Of a stretch of 64,000 nucleotides of DNA, positions 1-11,740 are shown one piece after another; position 1 is the stretch's first letter; every line of letters starts with the position of its first letter. Under the pieces are notes generated by a model that saw only the letters and a list, made by a program, of their open reading frames with translations, made no database searches and was not told the origin of the DNA. This DNA is from Spirodela intermedia (taxonomy: Eukaryota > Streptophyta > Magnoliopsida > Alismatales > Araceae), in assembly GCA_902729315.2 (NCBI GenBank), contig LR746266.1, positions 377,001 to 441,000 on the forward strand, in the 5' to 3' direction. The position numbers and the translations under genes were made by a program.

Positions 1-6
1 GCTATT

Positions 7-258
7 TCAACCATGTTCTTCTACTATGATAGCAAATCCCGGCTCGGTCGCTTTCTCTTCGTCTAGTTTAGGTAGGATCTTCCATCGGAAGGTGTGACGC
101 TCACTGTATTTCTTTCCCTTTTCCGTCGAGATAGGATCGAGGTAGCTGCAGAGGCGTTCGCTCGGTCCCCCCGCCGGCCGCACGACTAAAATCAAGTTCT
201 GGGGGGGCTCCGCCAACGTCGGAGGGAATCCAAAACCCTGAAGTCTTTCTTGGTTCAT
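7..258 (-). CDS. unrecognised candidate exon at the left edge (83 codons, open towards a splice donor)
   Basis: A minus-strand open frame of 83 codons starting MNQERLQGFGFPPTLAEPP and ending FAIIVEEHG before a stop at 9..7. Just before the stop is a plausible donor (CATG then GTTGAA), and near the start a plausible acceptor (CTTCAG before GGTTTTGG), so it may be an internal exon of a gene that continues left of the window. The composition, rich in charged and Pro/Leu residues, looks protein-like and not simple-repeat. I do not recognise a family. It could be linked to the candidate first exon at 1251..1201, which is also in phase 0, but the roughly 940 bp gap is unproven. It may equally be a chance frame. 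Confidence 0.28.
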   Translation of the reverse strand: MNQERLQGFGFPPTLAEPPQNLILVVRPAGGPSERLCSYLDPISTEKGKKYSERHTFRWKILPKLDEEKATEPGFAIIVEEHG

Positions 259-433
259 ATGGCCAGAGATGCGTCACGCGTCAAGCACTGCCTCTCCGAA
301 CGAGGGTTGTCCGATTTAAGCCCACTGGAAATTCATCAAGCCCCTCACTTCTTTCCGCCACGTTGGGGGGGTGGGGGCGGGCGAGTAGGCATTCGAACGT
401 GAGACGCGACCCGGGAAGGAAGGTTCTTTTCTT

Positions 434-443
434 TGCTATAAAA
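434..443 (+). promoter_or_regulatory. TATA-like core promoter element
   Basis: The string GCTATAAAAGGGC is a strong plant TATA box match on the plus strand; transcription would start about 30 bp downstream, near 465-470. No convincing reading frame follows. Downstream lies an alternating CATGCATG tract (about 523-554) that resembles repeated RY elements. It may drive a non-coding transcript, or be fortuitous. Confidence 0.3.
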
Positions 444-1200
444 GGGCGCCGGTCTTCGTCAGACCATCCACGGACGGACGAGTCTCTGGATTCTCCATGG
501 TTTCCGTTCAGCAAGCATTCACATATATGCATGCACGCACGCATGCATGCATGAAACCCATCTGGCCTTCGTCCGGCGCGTTTTCCTGCGCTCCTCCGAT
601 GTGCTCGGCTAGTTCTCCATGGTCTCACCCGCCCTTCGAACTGACCGCATGAAGCGCGTATTCCCCGAGTGTCTATCGAACCAGGCGCAGTACTTTCCAT
701 GTACATAAAAAAAAAAAAATCTTCTTCGGTGAGATCCTCGCGGATTCAGTTGCCGAGCATAGAAAGACCGCCGATGGGGTATCTCAGTGAGGAAGACGGC
801 TCTCAACTGTTAACTGATATAATAATAGTTTAGACAAGAACACCAACACGGCTGTCATGGCTTTGAAAATCCCTCGACGTACCCTACTCATTGATGGCCC
901 TTTTATTTGCGCGTACGGCGATCATGCCTAGAGAGAGAGAGAGAGAGTTACTGATGGCTCCAGGCAACCTGACGCTGATCTCAGGAAGCCCAGAAAGAAA
1001 CAAAAAAGAGCGGCTCTTCTTTGGACTTAAAAGGGCTTTTATTTATTTATTATACTACTATATCGAAAATTAAAAGGAACTTATGATAACAGAGAAAGCC
1101 CGAGGATAAGCCCAGAAAAATAGATGTGGTTCAGAGTTAGAGACTCCGGATCTCCTCTTCGATGAACAGAAGCTGCACCGAACCATTTCAGAATCCTCAC

Positions 1201-1251
1201 CTCGTTCGTCACCGCCCCGCCGGTATCCCCAGCATCGGCTGGGCGGGACAT
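1201..1251 (-). CDS. candidate first coding exon of an unrecognised minus-strand gene
   Basis: An ATG at 1251 opens the frame MSRPADAGDTGGAVTNE and ends exactly at a good donor (GAACGAG then GTGAGG, intron from 1200). Upstream on the minus strand is a pyrimidine-rich leader containing a CT repeat (about 1324-1340), a typical plant 5' UTR look. The next exon is not certain; 258..7 is compatible in phase. I do not recognise the protein. Only this short start and the donor support it. Confidence 0.22.
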
Positions 1252-3934
1252 AGTGAGAGAGGCACCATAGATTGCAGCCAAAGCTGCCCCTTTCCGTCCC
1301 CCCACAGGAAGATAGGTCGTGATAGAGAGAGAGAGAGAGTAGCCTTGATCTATGACGAACATCGCAGCTATCGAAACGCATACACCAACACCCAGTGGAG
1401 AAATGTACGCAGAGATCATCACAAGGGCACACGCATAGAAGCTTCCCCGCATAGATACAAGCAGACACAGAAACATACATATAATCAAAACTTAAGCAAT
1501 GACAAATTCCCATTTACAGAAATCAATCCTAACCTAGACTGTTCTTCACTAGAAGATAGAAACCCCCCCCCCCCCTCTACTTGGTCAACTTTTCTGGGTA
1601 AAAAAAATTAAAAATGGCATTTTTTCTGTGCACCTAGGACAAGGGAACTTGACAATTCTCTCCCCCAGGGGTTTCCATTTCGGGTAGAAAAAAGATCATC
1701 AGTCCAGAAGCTTAGGTAGGGCTTTCAGCAGCCCACCATTTTTAGAAATTCATGGATCCACAGTAAATTCACAAACGCATCAGATATACCTGATACGCCC
1801 AAAACCTAATAGCAGAAGATTTCCAAGTATGCACAATGGATCAATAAATCGACTTATAAAATCATTTAATGGTGCTTTCCACTACTCATTTGGGGAGATT
1901 TTCACGTCATAATCAAGAAGAAAAATTGGCCCAAGTTAGTAACCTCAGCGATTTGCTTAGTCGGAATGATCTAGAACAATCCCCACCTGATCTTGGCACC
2001 CTTTTCGTTTCCTCCTAAAGAACCACGGCCAGTCCCAGTCTCTGTCTAAAAGAGTTGGCCATATGTTTTGTTCGATCCACCAGAGTTCCAAGTGCATATG
2101 AAACACCCCATCTATCATTCCTTCCCTATTAACCACCCTTTTCTATCTTGATCCCGAGTAATATTTCTTCCCATCCCCCCTGCACATCATATCCACCACA
2201 GGCAAGAGAACATGCATATGATGTTGCTCATTTATTTTATTTTTGGAGAATCCAACTTGTTTAAATGAATTGAATCTAGAGTCTGCGTGTGTGGAGGAAG
2301 AGATGCCAAACTGGCAGGGATATGAGTTCCTCTAAGCTAATTGTTATTGAAAAATTGAGTCAGTGGAGATCAAATCGGTATGTATGAGGGTTCTATAATT
2401 GTCCAAAAAAAAAAAAAAAAAAAGGCAATTAAAAAGGATGTCCATTTCTACCATAGATTTAACTTTCTCAAGTTTGGTGAATGAAAGATAATTCAAGCAT
2501 GTCCCCTAACCCGCAGGTCAACTTCCTGGATGATTATTCCGCTTGGGCCATACATGGATACTGGGGCTCCTATAGGTCAACTCGGCGATGTACTGCTAAC
2601 CTACAGCATTGGGCTCCCATTGTATCCGCTTCAGTCTCCTAGACATTGTTTCATCTACAGTTGTCATACACCATGACAAGTAAAGCACAATGATTTACAA
2701 AGAACTGAAACAGAACGCCTGGACAGGCTAAAAGAAAAAATATTTATGCAAAATAAGAGGAAAGGAGACGGCCAAGAAATAAAATGGGGGATAGACAAAG
2801 AAAATACGAGCTGAGGAGGAAAAAAGAATAAACAACAGAAAGGTGCTGAAAGACGACCGGGTGCTGATCGGCGAAGAATGATATATAGCTTGAATTCTTG
2901 AATCACACAACGCTAATGGAAGATAAACAGAAAATTTTTGACATGTACAGCGTACACTAATTTTGAAATGTAAATTGACTTTGTTACAAGTCCAACTGCA
3001 CATATACATACATACATTTTGATGGCCTCATCAGCTGACATCAACACGAGGACATGGGACGGAAGCTTATACCACCCTGGTGTATAATAAAACAAATTCC
3101 TCGGAATAACTGTCATGGTGCCAATCAGCCAGAGTTAAACCAAGGCGCAATATAATCATGGAAAGAACTTTTCTACTATACTGAATATGGATTAGTTTAT
3201 ATATACAGTCACGTTTTAGAGAAACATGTGAATATTTCACCTGGTATGAAGGTCAAAACCGGTACAGCACATAGCCAGCTCAATCAAATCACCTACTCTG
3301 ACTGTATTTTCATCTATCAATCAACCACAAAGCTGTTTTAGTGTCAACCTCAAACAAGAAATTGACAACTTTATGCTTAGCTCATTGATAATGCAATTGC
3401 CATTTGATATGTATATTTTTCTAATGAGTAAGAACAGGCAACTAGCGTTAAGAATGGTCATTCCTATATAAACATGTTACTAATCTCAATTGTTATAATT
3501 TTGAACCCACTTCATGCGCCAATGCAATTTTATTTCCTATAATAGAGTATCGTTGATGACAGAACCCAATGACGCCCATGGGATGACGAAAATGAAAGCG
3601 TGAGAATAAAAGACTACAATTTCCAAGTGTTTAGTCTCCTCAAACAGTAATCATCACAGCAGGTGTAGACACACATTACCAGAAAATTAGCAGCAAAATC
3701 AGCACTTGGATCAAGAAACTAGCTCAGGATATCCTCATTACCGACTTGTGCTGCCAGCAATAAAGATAAACTACATTAAACCATTATGTTTATGATATGT
3801 GTAAGGCAGAGAGAAGTCACCATCTATGGTGATTATCTCTTCCACAGAAAAGGTTACAAATAAACTAGAAAAGATAATACTAAAAAGAAAAAGAGCAAAT
3901 CATCTCAAAATATAAGCAACACGAAGGAACAAAT
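1252..3934. other. non-coding stretch downstream of the SRRM1-like gene
   Basis: AT-rich sequence with many stops in all frames, a poly-C run near 1563-1576 and a poly-A run near 2404-2423. The part nearest 3934 should be the 3' UTR of the minus-strand SRRM1-like gene (poly-A signals not resolved). Short frames around 2664-3116 have no recognisable content. I see nothing else in it. Confidence 0.4.
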
Positions 3935-6900
3935 TTAATGATTAATGGCCTTCTTTGCCCGTAGAGATTCAAGGGCCTTTTTCCGCAACTCAATCTCAAG
4001 CTTCTTCTGATCAGTCTCCCTTTCCTCTGTGTCGGTTGTGATTGAAACCTTCAAACCAGCTTCTTCGTCAGACTCTTCAGCCGCACTATAGTTTCTCTCT
4101 TTGTCTGGGTGGGATCCCACAGTGTGAACGTCCTTCGACATCTTTTGTGCCCGTCGTTCCTCCCTTTTTCTATGCCTCTCTTCACGCCTCCGACGTTTCT
4201 CCTCCTTGCGCAACCTTCTCTCCTCCCTCTTTCTTCTTTTCAATTCTTTCCTACGCTCTGTCGCTGAATCATAATCCGATTCATCTTCTAGAGATGTTTC
4301 TTTCTGGTCTAACTTTTTGGGCCTTCTCTCAGTCTTCTGCGCTCTATTTTTATCTTCCGAGTCTGTATCCACGGGACAAATTCGATCATTCTTATCTAGC
4401 TTCGCTGATTTCTCTGCATAACTTGCATTTTCTTCCACGCGAGGCCTTTTCCTATCATCATTACGTAAAGCTTCGTCCAAGTGCGAATTCTTTGCGAAGT
4501 CCTGCTCTTTTGTTGGTCTTCTGCCAGGGGAGGAATAATCTCTAGCAACCTTCTTACTAGAAGATCTCTCCTGGCCAATTAGATTAGGCGATAAGTTACC
4601 ATCCATCTTCCCAGGACCATACTCGACCTCTTCATCTAAAAGAGATATTTCCTCCGTGAACCCTTCTGGAGGATCTGTGGCACTGCAAAGAGAAACCTAG
4701 TTAACAATGGTCACATAAAATTTATGCTCTAGTGAAAATACATAAACTATGGCCAACTAAGTTATCAGTTTTGAAAACTACATCAACGCTGCATCATCCC
4801 ATTCAAAAAGGGCGGGTTTGACAACAGGTAGAACAATCAATCACAACCAGACAATCAATCAATGAAACGGAGGGTAAACAAAACATGCACCAATGTGTCC
4901 CCAAAAATGGAGAAAGACATTTCTTTCGAGGATGGGAGAGAGGTGAGAAAAAGAACCTCTTCTGTTCGTGATGCTCCATTATTTTCAAGTCAACATTATG
5001 CCTATCATACACAGAATCCTCGACTGCTAATTCCCCAGGAGAAGATTCTTCAGAATCATAGCTTCTTGAGAGTTTCCAACTAGTTCCAGAGGGTGAACGC
5101 TGACTTTTCTTGCTCAAAGAACTAATTTTCTGAACTGAAGTTTCCCTGTAGTTGATATGAAAAAATATTTACAGTTATGATTCACTTTAACATATTTAAC
5201 GATTTTAGAGTTTAACGAAATTTTCCGGAGAAAAAACCTCGCATCAGAGCTTCCTCCTCTTGATTCAGGGCTATCATGACTAGCTATTAATCCCCTACCT
5301 TGCCTGTCAGGACTCTTTGATGAACTGTGAAACATTTGAAGAAAACTAATTAACATTTTCATGGCAGCAAAGCGCTGGCTGTATTTTAACAACGGATCAG
5401 ACTACCACCCACACCTGTTTCCACTTGTATTCATCTGTTGCCCACGAGGAGGGGAGCCCGAATTTTTTCCATGGGTTTCAGTTGGTGCAGACTTAATATC
5501 TTGTTTTACTGATGGAGAGTCTAGTCTACCACGTCGCAAATCAATTTTTTTACTTTCTTCTTTTTCAATAGAACGGTTAGGTGACCTCTTCAAAATGGTT
5601 CTGTAAGAAATGTAAATAAATATATAATGGCACACTTCCTCCAATCATGGCAATTACAATACCATTGCAGATATGAATAAAATCAGCAGATCTTAAGGAT
5701 TGGCCAAGTTCAGAGGGAATTTGGATCCTGTAACGATATATTTTGTTTGATAATAAATCAGAAACTGAGACAAGGATGGCCTCATCCAAGTATGATTTCG
5801 AACATGTTTCATGCATTAAAAAATTGATATGTTATAATATATATTCTATACCACATGATTACACAGAACATAACCGACATTAGTTTGATCTTCATGCCTT
5901 TTCCTCGTAATTATCGCTTTCAACCTAATCGTCAGTCACATATAAAATTCGGAACAATTAAGACGCCACTTGTCAGGAATGCAAAATGGGATTAGCCATA
6001 TAGGAACCAAAATTGGTGCCACAGCTAAACAACAACATAACAACCACATAAAAATTCTTTAAAGCACTAAACACAAAAAAAATCTAGAAGACAATGAAAT
6101 CTACAAGCTAGAAGTATCCGTGACAGGCCTAATCATCCTCATACCTTCTGACCTCCACCCCAGGACGATTACTCTGTTCCCTGCTCAAACTGCTGTGACT
6201 CTGAGATGAACTCCGACTTTGGTTGGTATTATGGCTCCTGCATGAATGCCACTGAATCACATGTTAAAAGCAAAAAAGAAAACAAGAACCACTCATTAAA
6301 TAAATGATAAAATAAGACTCAAGAATAGAGACCTATTCATTTGTCGTGGGGAACTTTGTGAGTCAGCAGCACGCTGCCTTGGTGAATGTCTCAATGATAT
6401 CCTGTGGTGTTTTGGTGACCTAGGCTGTGGAGATCTCTTTAAAGGAGATGGTGAATTGTGTTTCATTGGTGATAAAGATATCCGTCTAGAAGGTGATTTG
6501 TGATTTGCTGGAGAAGGTGACCTCCGACGGAGTTTTACAGGTGACCTACGACGTATAGGAGATTTCCTCCATGAAGGTGATGGAGATCGATGATGTCGAC
6601 GAGAAGGTGATTGCCTATGAGAACGTGGTGGTGACCGACGACGTGGAGGTGACCGAGACCGGCGACGTATAGGTGATGGCCGACGAAGGCGAGGGGATGG
6701 AGATCGCCGACGCACTCGGACGGGAGACCTACGGCGAAAAGGAGATGGGGATCTATGATGCAAGCGAGGTGAAGATCTTCGCCTTGCATAAGGTGATCTC
6801 CGCCTTGAAGCAGGAACCTGAGGTGAACGATGCCGATGAGGTGAAACAGAATATCTTGGCAGAGATCGGCGCCTCCTGTCCTGAGAATGCAAATGCCTTG

Positions 6901-9900
6901 GAGGACTAGTTGATAGAGATGCGTCCCTTGACTTGCGTCCATCACTGAAAAAGTAAGAGCTTAAGATTGCACGGATAAAGTGATACAACAATCTTCTTGT
7001 TTCTTGCCAAAAACATAAAAATCAAATCTCAACAAGTCGAAATCGTGTGAATGTTAATTATGTAGTGGAAATTATGCAATAATTTTCTAGGAAAAACGCA
7101 ATAATACTGTTACTAAGGCATTAACCTTTGAAGAACTTATGATTAACAGACCACAGATGTCACAGATGACCAGGTGCTACACCAATATTGTCGCAAAGGC
7201 AGTGAGAAGGATGACAAGTCAGCAATGGACTACCTTTTCTATAGCTATAATTAACAAATATAAACACGCACAAAGTCTTATCTATATACATATATAGAGA
7301 GAGTAAAGGACCGGCTAAAGCACTTATAGCAAAAGTCGCTGATAACGACCATCAATGGGGCTCTGACAATACACCATCTTCTGAGCCACTTGGAATAGAC
7401 AGAAATAAACACCCAGCATCCAACCAAGAAACTTCACCCCAAATAGCCTTCACTAAGACAAAAAATGGGAACATTGACACTCTCATGTAAAACAGTGACA
7501 TAAAACCACATAACTAAACAAAGAGAAGCACAACTATGACTCATCAGAGACAATGGTAATGCACCATCGAAGCAGTGTGATTAATGAAAACTAGACTGAT
7601 ATTGGCAAGAACCAAGCATTGACACTCCGATTAATAGCAGCCTGTAGGTATTATAAGGGTTATTTTGGTCACCATTGAAGAATAAATCAGCACATTGGTT
7701 TTGCAAGATGCCACACAACATCCAAAAGCATCAGAAAAAGATATTTCACACAATTCACCACGACCAGTGGAATAAAGAAACTAAATTAAATTAAAATAAA
7801 ATGTATAAGTGTAATAATAATATACTCTGAATAGCTCCTGGAGCGGGAAAATGATCTACTGCGTGACTTAGTAACTGCATGAGAGCCCCTGTAAGATGTA
7901 CCCAATCAAGCGTCAACTTCGGTATTTATAAATAAAAGGGCACAAAAGTTGAGTTTAAAAAAACGCCCTTACTTTTGAGGGAATGGAGACTTTCCATCTG
8001 AATGATAAGAAGGGGAACGCTGCCTGATAAAAAAATCAATTTGGTTAAGACGTTACTAGGGGAAAAACAGAGACAAATACATTATGAACATGAAATGTTT
8101 TCCCTTTATGTTTAAGAAAAAAACAGGCAATGGGACAGATCCACCAACTTCCAATCTATTTTTCCTTCTTTATTGTAAAATTATTTTCACTTTTAATCTT
8201 CATATCCAACAACTCCTAGAAATCATATTTTATGACATTGTTTCAAAAAAAAATGTTCCACAGAAAAGATCTTGAGATAGTGAATCAACATGTAATGTTG
8301 CATAGCCATACAAATATAATGAACATATTCAGATTTTTTTTCCCACCTTATGGAAAGCATCTCCCTAACCCCATGCGTATGATGTTTGGGATGACCTTTG
8401 AAAATGTTTATGGTAAAACTTATGAGACGCTTTTTCGTCTTTGTGCTAATATTTTATTTTCGGAATGCACTGTTTACCGGGGGTCCAAATCTGCGACCTA
8501 AGGAACTACGCACATAATTCAGAGTCAGATTCTTCCAGCCAGATCCGAGAAATCCAATTACATCCCAAAGATAAAGTCTCCACAGAGACAGAAAACCTTC
8601 AAAAGAGAGGAATAGGCCCAAGTCAACCCCCCTCCCGGGACTTTGACCCTTTCCACATGCATCTTGTCATTTTCCCAAGAAAGTTAATAACACAGTTACC
8701 AGCATTCAGCCAAGCCAAAAATTAAAGGGCGGGCCGAAGCAATGAGCATCCTGGGTGGCCACATCGCATGATCAGTATCTTCACTTGCCTGGGTGGCCCC
8801 ATCCTTATAACCCTTAAATAAATAACTGGTTCCTACCTCCATATCAGTGGCTATTTCTCTCTGCAGTCGGATGAACAGATAATGCATTCACGTGTATATA
8901 AGAAACACATGCAGATATAGATAACTAGAAACTAAGAAAGCAATGGATGTCCACCTGGGATCCCCACTAGGTCTGCTCGAGGAGGGAACAGCTTTGCACA
9001 CTATGCAACTAACCAGGAAAGGATTCACAGCAGCATTACCATGTTCCCATCTCACAAGCAATTAGTTTCAACACATATATCCCCACAATGATAAGATACA
9101 TGAAGCATAGATGCGGGAGAACCGTGTGAGGAAATGACGTTTTTATCTACATTTCAGCAAAACCATAAGTCTGAATCCAAAAGGTTTCCATTCCGAATAG
9201 GAGATGGCATTAATTTAGGGTGTTAAAAAAAATGGTTTCAGATATATGATAAAGACGCCCTTGTTTATTTCTAGATTCTTTTCCTGTTTATTTCCCTAGC
9301 ACCCCAGAAGGGTGCCACATATATTATAAGCCCAAAAAATAGACCCTACAGGATTTCAAAGAACATTCAAATAAAAATAAACCAAAAGTTACTTTTAGGG
9401 TAGTTAGTCTCATCATCATGCTCGGCAGCGTGAGATGAATATTCTAAATTTTCACGGGGGTATATTCTGATCTCAGAGAATTTTGTTTTGGTTCTCGTCT
9501 GATGATTTGTCCGTTTCCATCATTCATCAATGTTTTATTCATTACCAACGATCCACGCATTATTGCACTATCGAACTGAACATCAGCATAACAAAAATAT
9601 TTAACAAATACACTGTCCGTTATATGGTTTCTTTAGAAATAAACAGATAATGATTTTATTTCAAATTTAGAAGCAAATAAGAAACAAAAAAATGCCATGG
9701 AAAAAATTCAATGAATGACCTGCTCGTTCTCCTTGAGACACGTCTCCGGTCTGTTTCTCTCTCATCCTCAGGGTTAGCAGTAGAAGGCCTCCCCCCTGAA
9801 TGCTTCAGAAGAGCAGTAGACGCAGCATCCATATGTCTTGTAATATCTGCCTCACCGTCCTACAGTAGTTCGAGGGAAAGAAGGACATGAAGCCAAACAA

Positions 9901-10982
9901 TCGGAGAAGCAGGCTGAATGCCAGGAAAAAAAGCAAAAGCCAGTTAAAAATAGATTCTAATCATAGAATGCAACTCATGCTCAAATAAATAGCCTACCAT
10001 TCCTTTCAGATTCATTTGAATGGCATCTTGTCCCTCTCTCTCCCTCCTCTTCTGAATTTCCTGAGTTATCCTCTCAGATTCCACCTACAAGAGCAAATAA
10101 ATAAGTCATAGGAAAACCGTAACGCTGGAAGTACATAACCAACTGGTGATAATGACGTGAAACAGCAACACAAACCATCTTCTTCTTCATTTCCTCCTCC
10201 TTTTCATCCAGGAATTGCTGTGGGACACCACTAGCATTTTTCTGAGCGCTCAGTAAAAGAACCCAAAGCTCCTTCATAAATTTCCCCGTATTCTTCTCCA
10301 TAAAACCGGTGAGCTGTATTTGAATCTGCTTACCATCCACTTCCTGAGACATTACATTCAGTAAAATCAGATAATGCGTACACATGAAAGGAACTTAGAT
10401 TTCAATAAAAATAGGCAACGAACCTTTGCATCGAGGAGACCATAGACAAAATTAATAAGGACTTCATCTTCAAAACCCAGCAGTTCGGTTACCCTCTTTG
10501 CAATCCACGGCTTCATCACGTCCATCTTAACCTTCGTCATATCCACCTGAGAACGAAAAGAATGAGACAAACCGATCCCCGCGAGGAATGAAGAAAGAGC
10601 AGGCCGTCATCTCGTCAGTCCCACAAATCATCCCAATTTCACCGGAAAAGGCACAGCCCACCCCGTTCGAGTTCGCCACCATACGGCGAATTCGACAAAC
10701 TCAATGTCGCATGAAACAAAAGAAGACGCCTGAAGATGATGGTCACTGACCAGGTGATCGAGCTCCTGCGCGAACTTCTGCGTCTTCAGGAGCTTCGCCT
10801 GCTTGTTGGAGAAGCGGGTGTCCTGATCGGCCGAGGTGCCCTATGCGTCGAAACAAAAAAAAATACAAAAAAAGAGATTCAGAACCCTAACACGTCCCTT
10901 CATGGGAGATCCCCCGCAATAATCGAAGACATGGAAGCCTTGGGAGGAGAGGGCATCCTACCCGGAAGAATCCCCCGGACAT
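3935..10982 (-). CDS. SRRM1: SRRM1-like serine/arginine-rich splicing protein with N-terminal PWI domain
   Basis: Predicted nuclear pre-mRNA splicing coactivator of the plant SRRM1 type (885 aa). Fourteen exons read 10982..10962, 10840..10751, 10546..10424, 10343..10176, 10084..9998, 9859..9720, 8023..7973, 7888..7826, 6944..6333, 6237..6145, 5600..5415, 5324..5238, 5145..4957, 4682..3935; all have GT/AG ends and the frame stays open throughout. The N-terminus (MSGGFFRGTSADQDTRFSNK) and the following VDMTKVKMDVMKPWIAKRVT are near-identical to what I remember of plant PWI proteins. The PWI fold spans about residues 30-130. Exon 9 encodes dense RS/RRRSP repeats (about residues 248-452), the RS domain used in spliceosome contacts. 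The C-terminus (last about 150 aa) is Lys/Arg/Glu-rich, KRRKREERRLRKEEKRRR-like, probably helical and nuclear-targeting. The stop at 3935-3937 ends AKKAINH. Confidence 0.9.
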
Positions 10983-11525
10983 CGTTATCCACGGCTGCTG
11001 CCGCGTTCACAGACCGAAGCAACAAGCACAGGCACCCCGCGAGTTTCCACTTCTCCGACCCCCGAGGGTTTTCTTCCTCTCGGTGCTATCGTCTCCTCTC
11101 GTTCGAACTCCCTTTATACGCGACCCTCCCAGTGCCCAGTGGCCACATCAACACGAATAACCTGATTTTTCACAGAATTACGACAATACCACGCTTCTGC
11201 GTCGGTTTCCCTGCCACTTACGTGGCAGCCAATCTGGCGGTCCATCTCATCAGGTCACAGAGAGAGCCAGAGATCAGGCTTCAGACAAATCCCGGCTATT
11301 TTTGGCCGCAATTACATCTAGAAAGCTGATCGTAAGCTGAATAATCACGGCGTATTCATCAATCACGACACGATCACCACAAGATAATCAGAAAATAAAA
11401 TAAAATCTAAACGAGGCAACAAAGCGCATGAAAGTTCGAGACCAAAAAAATTTGCCCATAAATATAACCCCTTTTTTTAAAAGAAAAAAAGAGCAGCAAG
11501 CTCAGTTCTCTTTCCTCATGGCAAC

Positions 11526-11559
<34 letters not shown>

Positions 11560-11740
11560 AGGCCATTTTCGCTGATCATCTTCTTCCTTGGGTGGGTCGG
11601 TGGGTCGATTGCTGGGAGGAGCTCAAATTCCATTGTCAGCGCAGAATTTATACACTGGATTCACCCTGAACATCTCCGTCTTCATCTTCGTCAAAGGATC
11701 AGCAGAAGCTGTACATCTCGTCTGCATCATCAGCCCAGGA
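10983..11740. other. intergenic: SRRM1-like promoter/5' UTR and 3' end of the hAT-derived gene
   Basis: Between two minus-strand genes. The half near 10983-11150 is pyrimidine-rich and should hold the leader and promoter of the SRRM1-like gene. A (CT)n microsatellite lies at about 11529-11556. The half near 11740 should be the 3' UTR of the upstream BED/hAT gene. No further coding frame is convincing. Confidence 0.4.

Noticed and set aside
1070-1513. Two overlapping minus-strand frames of 135-147 codons with hydrophobic stretches
   Set aside because: Both cross a CT repeat and a likely leader; only the short exon at 1251..1201 with its donor looks usable.
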